Of a stretch of DNA of 64,000 nt, positions 34,455-47,248 are shown in pieces. The position numbers and the translations under genes were made by a program. Origin of the DNA: Aselliscus stoliczkanus (taxonomy: Eukaryota; Chordata; Mammalia; Chiroptera; Hipposideridae); NCBI GenBank assembly GCA_033961575.1, contig CM066731.1:132673001-132737000 (forward strand), in the 5' to 3' direction. A model generated the notes under the pieces. The model had not been told where the DNA came from. It worked only from the letters and a program-made list of their open reading frames with translations, and made no database searches. The first letter of the stretch is position 1, and each line of letters opens with the position of its first letter.

Positions 34455-36040
34455 AACAGTCATCTGTACATGTATATAAGTGAGATAGTTAAAAGTTACA
34501 TTGATTCAGAGAAAACATTCAACGATATGGATAAATAAATACTGTCAAACAACAAAACTAGATCACTTCATTGATGAAACATAATACTATATAAGTTCAC
34601 CTATGTGATTTATTTATCCCAGTGCTCAGTTACAATATTTGGAATGAAGGAAGAATTTAAAAAGAAGGGGAGATAATAATAATAACAAAAAAGTTTTTTT
34701 TAGAAAAAAGAAGGGGAGAAAGGGAGACAATGCTTTTTTCTTGTTACAATGGCTGAGGAAAGGGGTGCTACATGCTTTGTGGACAAAGCATGTCTTGTCA
34801 TGCACAGGACAGTACAGATAACAAAGAACTGTCTTGCTTCAAATGAGAAACACTGGGACCAGAATAGCCAATATACCCATTTAAAATAATGGTAAACTAT
34901 AACATATATTCAATAGTAAATACATGTTTTTGCTGAGTTCTTATAGTTTGTTCCTCAGGCACATGATCATGTACAACAAATGATGCCAATCTCTTTGTAA
35001 TTTGACCAATTGGGAAGAAAGTAGATTTTCTGTTTATAGTAAGTTTGAATCTAAGGCAAGTACCATCCACCATGCTCTAAAGCACTTCCCATTCTATGCT
35101 GTACCATTGGGTAAGTATGCAACGTTGAATTCTTGGGATATAAATTTCAAGTATAAAGAATTTTAAAATAAACTTTTCAGCACCACAATAATTTAGTCTC
35201 TCTCTATATATGTGTTGAATGGAACACATTTTAAGTAAGTCCTGTTGAGGAAATAACAGGAAGAAACAACTAGAAATTAGTAACTGAAACTTGCACTAAA
35301 CAGATGTCAGAGGCATAGAGGATTTGTCAGAAGGCCTTGAGAAAGAAAAGAAGGCTATGAGGGAAATTAAACTGTTGTCTTAGAACTATACTGATATTAT
35401 ATCCCAGAGTTGGGATGGAGCTGGATACATATTATAGTGTTAGAATAAGACCCTACAGAGGATAGAATTATTACCTCCTTTATAAAACCAGAAAGACTTT
35501 AGCATTTAGGAGAGCACAAATGCCTCTTAATTATACCTGTTATTTATAGCCAAGTGGTACAATTGTATACACTGGTGGTTTGTGAATTTTGGGAAAAAGG
35601 GACATATTGAAGTATTTCCAGTGAGAAATTTTGCTAAAAACAAAATTAAGGGTACATTCCACCTTTTTGTTTCTTTAAAATCTTTAACAAGACGCTTATG
35701 TGGTCAGTAGTTACAGAGTTTCTTCATTCATTTTGTTTCAGTGAACACAGAAATATTTATGTGTCTGTAGGACTGATTCAGTCTGTAGTATCTCTAACCT
35801 GTCTTCTCTTTAAGAGCATATACTCATTATCTTAATTTTTCTGCTATAGAGTTTTTATAGAACCTAAATTGAGTATTTTAATAAATATTTCACTTTCTTC
35901 TTTTTATTAATCATATGCACATACATATGCCAATAAACATTTTAACTTTTCAGTAATTATTCACCTGTGTACTATATATCACCCATTGCTTATGACATGC
36001 TATTTTAGCTGCTGACTTAAAAAATTATATAAAATGTTGG
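34455..36040. other. Unassigned intergenic sequence
   Basis: I recognise no gene or repeat. A-rich stretches lie at 34660-34735. Confidence 0.55.
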
Positions 36041-36044
36041 TACT

Positions 36045-36220
36045 AGTAATAAAAACTTCCATTTATTTGGGGCTTAACTCTGTGCAGGTACTTTACATAT
36101 ATTACTTCTAATTTTCAAAATAACATTGCCGCACAATGTTATTTCTAGTTTAGAGGCAATTCCTAGTTTATGAGGAAAATGTATATAATCTCTGAGCCTC
36201 AGAGGCCCAAAGCTTTATTA
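36045..36220 (-). mobile_element. MIR SINE fragment
   Basis: The plus strand reads as the complement of MIR: 'ttccatttatttggggcttaactctgtgcaggtactttacata', then 'tatgaggaaaatgtatataatctctgagcctcagagg'. It is strongly diverged. Confidence 0.55.
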
Positions 36221-36489
36221 TACTCTACTCTTGGTGCACTGCACTAGTCATGGAGCAGAAACTGTTGGGTTTGAGCAGAGCAGCAAAGCCATTATACATG
36301 ACATAGAATGAGAGACTTATTATAGGGATTTGACCTTCCACAACTGTGGGAGCTGGTCAAATATTCCATGTAAGGCTGTCACTTGTGTTTCTGGTGTTGG
36401 AGCTGAAGTCAGCAGGCAGGCAATTGGGAGTAGAAGATGGATGTGAAGTATGGTTGAGCAAGACTTAACTGGAATTTATGAGGAGGAGC

Positions 36490-36966
36490 TGAATTGCATT
36501 ATGACAAACTAGTACCTGTATCTATCTCTCTTACCACTTCCAAGCCTCCAATTCCAGTGGTGCCAGTGACCTGTGGAAGAAGCTGATTTACTTGGTTTTA
36601 AAGCTGCCCCTGCATGTGGACCAGGATTGGGAGAAGCTGAAGGAGGAGATCTTATAGGGAGTTGAATGAGTGGCTGGCCTGGCTGCAACTCCAAGCCAAC
36701 GAAGCAAGCGAGTAGGTCATTGATGACTTGTGTGTCATCAAGGACACAACAAAGCAAGACTGCAACAAGGCAAGACTGCACTGGGTCTCTGAACAAAAAC
36801 ATGGCTATTGGCTATTGTACTTTACTTCTGCCTTAAAAGCCTTGTGCAAATTTCTCTTGTGGCCAGTCCAGACCCAGAACCACACAGGGATGTCAAATCT
36901 GAGAAACAAAAGTTTCAGCTTAGCTAAATTGACACAGTACACAGCCACCACATTTACTTGTAGATA
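36490..36966 (+). pseudogene. Broken coding-like segment of unknown origin (possible retrocopy)
   Basis: This stretch has higher GC than its flanks and codes well across two plus-strand frames. From about 36544 one frame reads SGASDLWKKLIYLVLKLPLH then VDQDWEKLKEEIL and stops at 36654. After a single-base shift, reading continues from about 36659 as ELNEWLAWLQLQANEAS, meets a TAG at 36713, then runs as VIDDLCVIKDTTKQDCNKA and on to a stop at 36965. The amphipathic, K/E/L-rich character and the steady codon usage suggest an ancestral coding sequence with one frameshift and two stops. I do not recognise the protein and assign no function. No introns, promoter or poly(A) tail can be defined. It may be a processed pseudogene or a fragment of an unfamiliar repeat. 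Confidence 0.4.
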
Positions 36967-36969
36967 GGA

Positions 36970-37912
36970 TTGATTTTCTAGCAAGAAGTTTATATGGAAA
37001 CATGTTAAAAATATAACCTTGAATTTTCATGCATTTATTTTTCTGTACTTACCAAGTAATTATAGTATTTTTCTTTTTCTTTTTTTTTTTGTCTCAATCT
37101 ATTAGGCAAACAGGTATATACAGTAATATATATCAAGAGAGGAAGAAAAAGATGAGAACTTATTTACTATTTATAATACTGTTTATTTTACATAAGGGAA
37201 GCCAAAATGATGAGATCTATTGACTGAGGTTTCGAAGCATTGACTATTCTCTCTGAAACATTTTGTGACTCAAACTAGAGATATCTATAATTCTAATGAG
37301 TTCTGCATGAATGGAGAAAATGATAATGTATATCATTAGAGAAGAGAGCTTGAACAGTTGTTTTCGTTCTACTCTGTAGTTGCAGCCTCCAAATATAAGC
37401 AGGAAGTTTCTGTAGGAGTCAAAGTGCCCTAATGAATACATTTTAGAAATGACATTTTTAGTACAGAGAAATGAATCTAATCATTTCTAAAGAAAGAGCT
37501 CTAATATGTCTATAAACAGGCACATTACTTTGTGGTATAGATAAGGGCATTAAGACTAGGAGTATAACTACAAAATTTCCATATGCCAAATGTTCATATG
37601 GAAATGGAGAAAGTCTGATAAGGGCATACATAGCATTTATATGGGTCACAATCCAGAGATGTTGCCAACCACTCTGTGACTCTTGCATGTCTGACAGCAC
37701 CATATCACAAGGACACCATATTACAAAGATATCCTTAAAAATCGTAGAGCATCATAGCTATTCTAAAAGAGAAAGTTTCATTGATGTTTTAGAAAATTAT
37801 TATAAAAGCCATACTTACCTGAAAAAGCTATAGAAAACATAAATAAGTGGGGGGGAAAAAGACTTCCTTCATTGGTTATTTAATTATCCTAAAATGTAAT
37901 AGCTTTAACAAA
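36970..37912. other. Unassigned intergenic sequence
   Basis: I recognise no gene or repeat. There is an oligo(T) run at 37070-37090. Confidence 0.5.
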
Positions 37913-37914
37913 CA

Positions 37915-38560
37915 CACATTAATTATTTTGGTGTTTTAGTGGGTCAGGAATCTGCATGATTTCACTGAGTTCTCTGCTTTGTTGTTTGTCACAAGGCTGT
38001 AGTCAAGGTGTGTCGGTTCAGGTGTGTGTTCTCATCTGCAGGCTGTCCTGGGGAAGGATCTGTTTCCTTGTTCACTAGGCCACCATCCTTTCCTCGCCAC
38101 CTTGTCCTCTCTTATATAGCAGCATGGCTCAGCAAACTGTGCAAACTGCAAAAGCAACAGAGTCTGCCAATAAGATGGATGTCCCAAACTTTTATAACCT
38201 AATCCTAGAGGTTATATCCTCTACATAACACTGTATTCTAGTTACTCAAAGGAAATTATTACATTATGTATTTGATATCAGAAGGCAGGGATAATTGGAT
38301 CACATTGGAGGCTCTGTACCACCATCAATTCTGTGTTAGCATTCAGCCAGAGACACAACCACTGGGAAATGTAGCTTAGCCTAGAGAAGTTGCCACATTA
38401 CAAAGCAGTAACAAGCTGTGTTGTTACAAAAACCTCCCACCTCAGTGGCTTAACACAATAAAGATTAATTTTTTGCCCACTTGTCAGTAGAATGCAGTCA
38501 TTGGAGCAGGGTAATCTGCTCCCAGGATCCTTCTAGCCAGTGACTCCACCAATGGACATT
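37915..38560 (-). mobile_element. MaLR/ERVL-type LTR remnants
   Basis: On the plus strand 'agtgggtcaggaatctgcatgatttcactgagttctctgctttg', 'cacaaggctgtagtcaaggtgtg', 'tctgcaggctgtcctggggaaggatctg' and 'cttttataacctaatcctagaggttatat' give the complement of the same LTR type as at 16445-16970. A second LTR-like piece follows at 38395-38560 ('gttgttacaaaaacctcccacctcagtggcttaacacaataaag'). No internal genes are visible. Confidence 0.55.
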
Positions 38561-38689
38561 CACAACTGCCCAAGGACAATTACTTTTGTCTATGGAAGAG
38601 ATCTTTGCTGCTCTGTTCCCATTCTCTCTCTACCACCCACCCCTTCCATTTCTCCTTCCTCAACATGGACAAATACATACACACATATA
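38561..38689. other. Pyrimidine-rich unassigned sequence
   Basis: 'tctctctaccacccaccccttcc' gives a short CT-rich patch. I recognise nothing else. Confidence 0.5.
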
Positions 38690-39065
38690 TTTATATGTGT
38701 TATTCTATGATTTTTTAACCTGCTTTATTTAACAGCATCATTAAGATATCATTAACAACTTTCTGTGGCAGTATAGATGCATCTGTAAAATAATCTTAAA
38801 TAAATATTCAGTTCTATGGATTTTCAATAGTTTTCAATCACATTTCTATTCCTGTACATTTAGGCTACTGCCAGATTTTTAAAGTAATTCTAAGATCTTA
38901 TTTCTTCAGTTTAATTGCTAGAAGTGAAATTAGTGAAGTAAGGTTTTGAATAGTTTTAAGCTTTTAGAAAAGAATTAGCAAAAAAAAATAGAAGTATCAA
39001 TTTTCATGTCCATCAGTAACATATGTATGTACCTGTTTAAGCCAGTTGGGGGAATTAATACAAAT
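38690..39065 (-). mobile_element. Old LINE-1 3' fragment
   Basis: The plus strand resembles the complement of an L1 3' region ('gttctatggattttcaatagttttcaatcac', 'tgctagaagtgaaattagtgaagtaagg', 'tccatcagtaacatatgt'). It is weakly preserved. Confidence 0.4.
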
Positions 39066-39129
39066 ACTTGCTAACTTGTATTGAAAAGCACTTACCTTAA
39101 TTTTAATTATTTTTATTTTAAACTTCTGT

Positions 39130-39330
39130 GATACCATCCTGTATGTTTCTGTCTAAGTGTCCCTCTTCTTGTAAAGATATCAATCACTGGATTGAGGGCT
39201 CAGTTTAATACAGTACTACCCCATCTTTACTTGATTACATCTGCAAAGACCTTATTTCCAAATAAGGCCACATTTATTAGTTTCAAGTAGACATGGATGT
39301 TTTTGTGGAAAGTATTCAACCCAGAGAGAA
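39130..39330 (-). mobile_element. MLT1-type LTR fragment
   Basis: 'agtgtccctcttcttgtaaagatatcaatcactggattgagggc', 'atctttacttgattacatctgcaaagacc' and 'ttatttccaaataaggccacat' are the complement of an MLT1 LTR core. Confidence 0.75.
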
Positions 39331-39589
39331 AAAAAATTAACCTACTAGTGCATAATGTTTATAACAATTCTTTTTGTCTTTAACTTTATCAAATTTATCA
39401 AAATTTTACCTTACAAAGTTGCTTATATCAGTTTTTCTTCTCTACCCCCTTTAGTGTGATTGTTTCACATTTATAACATAGATTCATTTGTCACAGTTTG
39501 CGTTGCATATAGGGTTCCCCTGATGCCTTGTTTATTTTTTATTTGCTCATAGTAAGTCACTCTTCATGGTTTACAGTTCTATGGACAAA

Positions 39590-40050
39590 TACATAGTCAT
39601 ATATCCACTAACACAGAACCAATCAGAAAAATTCCATTGTCCCCAAATTTTCTATTCCTTTGTATTCATTGCTTCCCACAGCTTTCTGATAATCACTGAA
39701 CTATTTTCTATCTGTATAATTTGATGTTTTTCAGAATGTGGTAAGTGGAATGACACAATATGCAGTTTTTTTGGGTATGACTTTTTTAAATTAGAAATTT
39801 AAGATTTATCTATCTCATTCCATGATTGTATAATTTGTTTCTTTTCTTGCTGTGATTATTTCATTATATTGATGTACTAAATAAATTGTTTATCCATTTT
39901 CCATTTTAAAAATATTTAAGTTATTTTGATTTTTTGCAAACTATGAGTAGAACTGTTATAAACATTCATATACAGATCTTTACATAAATATGTTTTCAAT
40001 TCTTTCTGACAAATACGTAAGAGTGGGGTCACTAGTTTTCTCTTTGTTTG
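39590..40050 (-). mobile_element. Old LINE-1 3' end
   Basis: Plus-strand landmarks for a reversed L1 3' region are 'ccacagctttctgataatcactgaactattttctatctg', 'ttcagaatgtggtaagtggaatgacacaatatg', 'cattatattgatgtactaaataaattgtttatcc' and 'agtagaactgttataaacattcatatacag'. Confidence 0.6.
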
Positions 40051-40655
40051 TAAAATTCCTACCTAGCTATCTTTCATCCCTGGGAATTTTCTCCAGATGT
40101 ACATAGCACTAATAAATAACACTACTTTTGAGTAGCAGTGGCCAGAAATCTGGTCTGGAATCTTTTTTTTCTATTTTTTTTTCAGAATAATGTAAGTTAC
40201 AAAGAGTAATTATCCCAACCAAAATTTATCCCGAATCACAACTACTATAAAACTGCAACTCCCTCATTGACTCTAACAGTAAAGATGTAGCTTAAGATGA
40301 GCATTATAAAAAAAGTGGTATAAGTGAGGTATTCTTATAAGTAACATTTTCTTTTTTATTTTATTTTATAAGAAAAATATACATGGGCATATTATGTTCA
40401 GGTATATAGTGGAAAATTAAAAACTTATTAATAGAAAATAAATATTTATTAATAATACAATCAATTTGGTTAAAAAATAAATATTGAACACAATATAATT
40501 GAGTAGTATATTTTGAGAAGACTGCATTTTAGAATTTATTAACTTATTATTAATGTTATTTTTACATAGAGTACTATGGAGAAAGTCTTAAATCACTGTT
40601 TTTCTGATTGTCTTCAAATTGTGCATTTAGTGTGAGAAACAAGCATTTGATGTCA
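40051..40655. other. Unassigned AT-rich sequence
   Basis: Low-complexity A/T with TTATTAATA-type runs at 40420-40470 and 40540-40560. No gene is visible. Confidence 0.55.
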
Positions 40656-40659
40656 GACT

Positions 40660-40795
40660 TCTTGTCTCTTTGTCTCTCTTCCCTGCCCCCCTTTCCCTCT
40701 GGCCTCTGTCTCTTTCCCTCTCTCCTGCCCTGCTTCCCCACTTCTCACTTGCCTTCTCTCTTATGCTCTCTTTCTATCTCTTCTCCTCCCCCATA
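40660..40795 (+). repeat. Polypyrimidine (CT-rich) tract
   Basis: About 135 bases almost entirely C and T ('tctctttgtctctcttccc', 'tccctctctcctgccc'). Read as protein it gives a spurious Ser/Leu/Pro-rich frame. Confidence 0.9.
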
Positions 40796-40796
40796 T

Positions 40797-40985
40797 AGGT
40801 ATATAGCATTTACTGTGTTCCAGGAACTCTTCTAAGCTTTTTACAGTCTTAACTAATTTAACCCATATAATGACCTTATTGGGTAGGTACTATTATTAGT
40901 TTCCTCTTATAGATAAGGAATCTGACCCAAGGGATGGTTAGGTAACCTGTCTGAGGCTGTGAATTTACTTATTTACTCATCTTAG
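40797..40985 (-). mobile_element. MIR SINE
   Basis: Complement of MIR on the plus strand: 'agcatttactgtgttccaggaactcttctaagctttttacag', 'gggtaggtactattattagtttcctcttatagataaggaa' and 'ggttaggtaacctgtctgagg'. Confidence 0.85.
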
Positions 40986-41024
40986 TTCATTATAAGTGTA
41001 TGTGTTCTTGTTCCTTGTCTTAAG

Positions 41025-41125
41025 TTTTTTGATGGCAGAAACAATGCTTTATTATCTTTTGTACTCCTAACATTCCTAGCACAGTACTTTATGAAAATCA
41101 GAGCTCAATAAATAATCTGGTAATT
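41025..41125 (+). mobile_element. LINE-2 3' end
   Basis: 'ttgatggcagaaacaatgctttattatc', 'cattcctagcacagtacttt' and 'gctcaataaataatctgg' follow the L2 3' terminus. Confidence 0.75.
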
Positions 41126-41289
41126 TAAAATAACTAGAGAGGTAGATTTTGTGAGTGGGGATAAGCTTTCTTTCTTGAGGAATCAATGCTTTCCTACTTC
41201 ATCAAATTTCACCTTCCAAGTAAGATAAACTATTGTCAATTGAATTAATAAACATGATGCAAAAGGTTAGTATCAAGGACATGGCAGTT

Positions 41290-41425
41290 AAAAAAAAACA
41301 TGGAATCATTGAATTTTAGAATTATAAGAAACCTTGGAAATTGGGTCCAATTCTCATTCCATACATAATCAAACTTCAAAGATGCTGAGTGATGTGTCCA
41401 AAGTCATTCAGAATCATTCTAGTGT
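41290..41425. mobile_element. Possible MIR-related ancient repeat
   Basis: 'gaatcattgaattttagaattataagaaaccttggaaat', 'ccaattctcattcc' and 'gatgtgtccaaagtcattcag' recall a MIR-class ancient repeat. The match is weak. Confidence 0.4.
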
Positions 41426-42023
41426 TCCAGGGCAATGGATTTTTGATGACCATAATGCCTTTCTCTGAAATTTTGTTAGAAGCTCTAATGGTGGCCACTG
41501 CCCTTAATTTTCTGATCCACAATTAAGGGCTACAGATTTATTTGTGATAGCACCAGATGGAACACCTTAAGCATTGCTGATTTTCTCACTTTAAATTCTG
41601 TTTTTAGGCCCTTGCCATGCTAGTGCCATTGTTCTCAACACAGCTAGAAGCCTTTCTTTGTAGATCATAATCTTTTCCAGGCAAAATGAATTCACAGGCA
41701 AGTAGATGCCAGATATTCATCTACATGACAGAACTTTACCCATCTCAAAAGAAGATGATACATTTAATGGATAACCTCACTCACTATGTTTTTGGGGCTC
41801 TGTGTTCTCATCTGATGCTTCTAACTAACTACCCCCCTCTTTCCTTTAAACTTCTATTTATGAAAATACTACTCCATACTTCCAACTACATTTCCTGAAT
41901 GATAGTCACTCTTTTAAAGACTCTAGTTTGATTTCAACAAGTAATTAATAAAGAGATACTACGTCAGTTCTCTTTTAATATATAAGTGCCAGAAAAACAC
42001 TTCCCTTCCTATCATCTTAAAAT
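41426..42023. other. Unassigned intergenic sequence
   Basis: I recognise no gene or repeat. Confidence 0.5.
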
Positions 42024-42033
42024 ATAAGGTAAT

Positions 42034-42142
42034 TGGGGGCTGGCCAAGTGGTGTGGTGATTAAGAGCTGGCTTGGGAAGCCAACGGCCCGATTTGCGTCC
42101 CACATATGAGGGCCAGTGACACTCCCTCAAAAAAAAAAAAAA
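42034..42142 (+). mobile_element. tRNA-derived SINE, short type
   Basis: Sense copy: tRNA-like head 'ggctggccaagtggtgtgg', B-box region degraded to GATTTGCGTCCCACA, the motif CCAGTGACACT, then an A-tail (42129-42142). A perfect 10-bp target-site duplication ATAAGGTAAT lies at 42024-42033 and 42143-42152. Confidence 0.95.
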
Positions 42143-42152
42143 ATAAGGTAAT

Positions 42153-45100
42153 CATTGTCCAAAAAGTTGTCTCCCACAACTGTGGTTATTTTTATTCACA
42201 CATGCAAACTTATTTGATGATTTTTACACTATACATTTGTGGGTAAGAATTTATGGAAAGATCTGCACCTCTCAGGAAGAGGTTTTTCTGCTGTAAAAAC
42301 CCTATTAGCTCATTATATAATATAATTTTATTGAGAGGCTAGTTTCTATAGTACCCCATGTGTAAATATTAAATGGAGATCTATTTTTGAAATTGCAATT
42401 CAAGTAGACCCTTTTTGTCTGAATGAATTGTGCTTAGAATCCATGTATTTCTAAGTTTAGATTCTTCTTCATCTGGGATTATGAAAGAATCTAGCTGAGA
42501 AAATTTCTTTGAGGTGAGTTACCTTACACATCAATTTACTTTATTCTGAAACCTATTGGCATGATCTTTTATTGAACCTGCTAGAGACTCTATCAGGTAT
42601 TTCAATAGCATGTGAAAATATATGATGTTTAAATATTCAAAGGAAAAAAACTCACTTAAAAGAAATACTGTATGAATAATTGAAATAAATACAGGTCCTG
42701 ACCACAACATTGCAAATTACTGTCTGAAAGTCTCTACGGGTGGCTAATTCTTTAAAATTAAAAAGCTGTTTTAATCAAATCCAGATATTTCTATTGTTAA
42801 ATTCTTGGCACACTTCAGCAGAAGATTTTTATATTTGAAAAGGAAAAGGCCGACACTGCCTTTAGCCTACAGTGCTTGCGCACCAGGAAGTATCCTGGCT
42901 TGATATAGGCAGGTGTGCTTATTGTTTATGTGATGCTTTGGACAATTGGTATGAAAGAACCAGGGTATGGAGAAAGCGTAGCCTTTGGAATGTTAGTTGT
43001 TTTGAGCTGTGGATATGCAGTTGGTGTTTTGTAGCATGAAGGAAAAATGAATTGTACAAGGCTTTGTGGATATTACAAGTAAAATAATTCAGTACCTTAT
43101 GGATCTGTTTTTCACCTTTAAGCCCTGTAATGGCTAATAAAAACAGAATAGAAAATAAAGCTTATCAACTTTAGAAGGGTGATGTTGATCAGTGTATGAC
43201 AGTGCCTTAAAAAAAATATTTTGACAAATTCTTGGTAAGTTGGTACTTATAAATGTGGCAGATTACAGTAAGCCAATTTAATTTTCTCTGTTCACATTTC
43301 TGGTGAGGATATCTAATGGTGGGGATAGATTTCTGACTGAGCTAATAATACCACTTATAATAATTCCTTTGACTTGTAATACTTGTAAGCACCTTATAAA
43401 GAGAAAATAATAGGCTTTCTTTTGGATTTTCTATTATAAAAAGCTATTTTCAAGTATTTAAGATTGAAAACGTTATAAGATTGAATACAAACAATACTTC
43501 TTGTAGTAATCTCTGAAGAATCAGCACACTTAAGGATTCTCTTCATCAACTCTGCTATGCATCAATACTTTTTTTTTTACAATAAACTCAACAGAATATT
43601 TTCAGCTGGCTGATGAAAGTGCATCTCAAGTAAATAAAAATTAAATTTTAAAATTATTTAATTACTAGTTGTCTATATTTTATACTTTAAAGATTGTTTT
43701 ATAATTGTTTCTTTTTGTATTCACAATTCACCAAATGAAAGAGGTTGACAAAGCTTCCAGTTGCAGAATACAGGAACTACTCTAGCTAGTTTAAGCCAAG
43801 GGTATTCAATGCAAGAAATTACATGCTTACAAAACCATTGGAAGAGCTGAGGAACAGGCTTTTAGGTTGAGCCCTCAGGAAGAATTCTATAAGTAATAAC
43901 TCAGAGCTAACCCTCCAAAGAAACCTCAACTTCTTCAACCAGGACACTCCTGTCCGAACTGCTGAAATGAGGATCTCAATCCCTAGCTCATCTTGGAATC
44001 TTATAAATGTAACATCTCATTTTATAGTATATCTGATTATAGGTGCAGTAGATATAAATAGCCTCAAAAGCATAGATAAAAGTAAAATGGAAAAAAAATA
44101 GAAATTGATGAGTTTTGAGTACTTATAACTTTTGCATCTGTAATGCCAACAAGGTGCCAAGAATCTGGTGACTGTGTGTCTTTCTGTGCCCTCCTCTTCA
44201 AACTCTAACATCTTTTCCAGGCTACCAAATAAAGTCCTTTTCCACCATCTTACAGAAAACAGCTACCCATTTGCCTATCTACTTGTCTAGCTACTTGGTT
44301 TTCAAGTAGAATATTTGAGGAAAGTAATTTTGAAATAGCTTTTTTTTTTTTCTAAATAAGAATACGCAAGTCTAATTCTCTCTAAAGGACTTTGTATATA
44401 ACAGTTTTATGCACATATGTATTTTGGGATTTTGTTCTATGATTACTTTATACTAACAGTATCCATAAGAGGCTATTTGCTCATTTATCCACAGAGGGCA
44501 ACAGGGATTGTGATTTCAAGGCCACCATTACATCCTAGCTGCACTTTACTACATTCATGTGTCCCCATGGAAATAACCACAGGCCATACACTTCTGATTC
44601 CTTTCTTGCTTTAGGATCCTGTCTTAACCTGGCTGATGGCCAACACCATCTCATTCCTGGGCACTGAAGTCTCTGAGTTATGTACATGGCAGTAAGTGAG
44701 GCTGTTAGTATCAGATTTATTTAATACTGATAGGACAAGACAACGCATGAGTAATGATAGGGTTTCCATGTTCTCAAGTCTTTTCAGGGAAGCCTATTTT
44801 TGAATATTCAAATCAAGTGACTAAAAGCTCTATTCTTTGTGGACTGAAAAAGTCCTAGGCTGTTCCCAAGGTTTCTGAAGTTTCTCAAGGGAGTGCCTAC
44901 ATTTTCTCAGAGGAAACATCCATTTTAAATCTTGCTTTTAATGACTGCTTCTGGCTTCAACTCATTAAGCATCACATTCTTGTCCTTTCTCTGAAAATAG
45001 AAATTGTCTTTCCTACCCTCTTCTACTCCAGGGGTGGACAAAGACTTCTTCTCTGTCCTTCCCTAAGGCACCAACAAGGTGGTTTTATGTAACAGACTTG

Positions 45101-47170
45101 CTATACTTGGTGATAATGGAGAGCCAGTCAACACTGCCCAGAAAGACAATTTAACCCTGGGTTTCAGACATCCGTTAAAGCCATTTATTGGTGTTCAAAG
45201 GTGCCCTCTCTCCTTTGGCTTCTTTCTGCTCTACTATTTCATCTCTTTCTTCCTGGACCCAGGGCCCCAATCTCTTCTTTCTCCTGTTACCTTCCCTTGT
45301 TAAGGAAACGACACTTGGAAAACCAAACAAATCAGCGAACCATTCATTAAAGACACCCTTTTCTATGCTATTTAGAGTAATTTGGCATTGTTTTGTTTTA
45401 ACTGCTCTTTTTAAAAGTAAGCATGTGTGTGTGTGTTGGTGTGTGGACTGGTGAGCTTATTTATTTCTTATCCTTGTATTACCAGAGATGCTTTATTTAA
45501 TTTATATCCCTAATTAAATCAGCAATCCTCTTCCTGCTACACCCAAATCCAAAATTGTCAATGACTGTAGTTTTCTAAGAACACTTTTTTTGCTTTATAT
45601 TCAGGTGTATCCAAGCTTTCTTCTGATTTGTTTTATAACCTGAAGAAACTTTTGCTGGGAAATAAGAGATAATTTAAGCATTTAGACATAATGTTGCTGC
45701 TTTTGTGGTTCATTCTGCATTTTTAAAAATCAGAAAGTATCTTTGTTAGTAGAGGCTCTTTTTATTTTAGTGAATAATGCTACACAGCAGTGAACACTGG
45801 GAAAGCCTAAAATATCTCTGGCCTGTTAACTGCCAAACTATTTAAAAACACTCAGGCAGTTTGACAGAATATTTTCTCAATCACTACTTAATTACCTTTG
45901 TGCTTTGGAGAGGGTCAGGAGACTGTGGATGTCAGGTGTTTTTGTCTCTTCCTCAGGTTTCTTTGAGGGGCAGATGAATCTCAAGCATGGCTGGAAGGAC
46001 TGAATATAAGGAAATATAAGTCTAAAAAGTCAGGTGGGGCTAAGGGTCACCTTTAGAGAAAGAGTACTTAATTACAGTATAATAGGCCTCCAGGAAATAC
46101 AATCTATTCTTAATTTCCATTCATACCCCCACAGATTTCTTTCAAAGTGAATGCAGCGTCAAGAATCTCCTTTCTGCAGGCCCCCCAAAAAAACCCAAAA
46201 AAACAAAAACATAATTTCTCGACATTATTCATGTTGTCTTTTTACCACACTTATGTATATTTATTTGTATGAAATTACGGTCTTTAAAACTTCCTAACCA
46301 GTATCCAGAAATATTAATAACCCTAATTTTAGGTTAATGAATTTATTTTATGAGATTCGGTTTTCTTTAACTAACATTTATTCAGTGACTTCCTAACTAT
46401 CACATGCTATAAAGATTAACTTATAAGAACTTACAAATTGAAAAAAAAAATGTATGCTTTTCACATGAAAATAATATGGAAATCTGTCTAAGAAAAGACA
46501 ATGACATAGCTGATATATATTTTGTATTTACGGTGATAAATAGAATAATGATGGTATGGTACTTTACAGTTAAATAATTACAAAGATAATGAGACAGAAT
46601 CAAATAGTGATATATTGGTTTTGAATACTGGTATATGAAGTTTGATTAAAAGAAAAAAAATATGGTTAAACTTCCAAAGTAATTTGAGTACTTTTAAGTA
46701 CATAGGTGGCTGATAAAATAAATGACTACTTTTGATAAAATGTGCCTTCATCTTGGTATAAGTGTGTATGCAAAGCACTACTCAGTCATGCTATTTTTTA
46801 AAATTTCTTTTATGGAGTGGGGAGTGTTCCCCATGGCAAAACTAGACCAATAGTCCTGAGATAAGAAATTACTGGGAAGCAAGGATAATGCATTATACAT
46901 ATAATGTATGTAAATGAGAAGGTTAACGTTTGTGACTGAGTTAACTGAATTTTGACAAACAGGAGACAAAAACATCTTATGCACTGATGTCTTTGAGAGC
47001 CCAGAGAGGAGGTAATTGTGTCGTAGTTTCATATTTGGGTCAGTAGATGATTCTACCAATCCAGTGCCATTTGGTAGCTGCCTGGTGGTTAAAGGAATAA
47101 ATTTTAGATCAGACAGTTACCTGAGCTAAAAAACTGGGTTGGTAACTTTAACTCCTCTGTCTCCTTAATT
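42153..47170. other. Long repeat-poor intergenic or intronic stretch
   Basis: This is 5 kb with little that can be assigned. Oligo(A)/oligo(T) runs lie at 43568, 44340, 46440 and 46190-46210. 43740-43990 and 45000-45300 are somewhat richer in GC, but no domain or splice pattern is clear. A (TG)n-like run is at 45424-45445. Because it is poor in young repeats it could hold regulatory or conserved sequence, which cannot be judged without a comparison. Confidence 0.45.
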
Positions 47171-47204
47171 CTCCAGAGTACTAACTTTTAAAATACTATC
47201 AGTT

Positions 47205-47248
47205 TTAGTACTAACTTTTAGTTAATACTAACTAAAAGTTAGTACTAA
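47205..47248. repeat. Perfect hairpin with 20-bp arms
   Basis: The left arm 47205-47224 and right arm 47229-47248 are exact reverse complements, separated by the four bases ATAC. Direct copies of CTAACTTTTAAAA...CTCTCAG/CTATCAG type flank it (47181-47202 and 47251-47272, two differences in 22). The arms themselves contain the same ACTAACTTTTA core. Confidence 0.97.

Noticed and set aside
42034..42142. Functional tRNA gene
   Set aside because: The tRNA-like head lacks a complete cloverleaf and is followed by the SINE body, A-tail and target-site duplication. All similar heads in the window behave the same way.
47205..47248. microRNA precursor
   Set aside because: Arms of 20 bp with a 4-base loop are too short for a typical precursor, and the nearby direct repeats point to template switching. 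Kept only as a structural finding.
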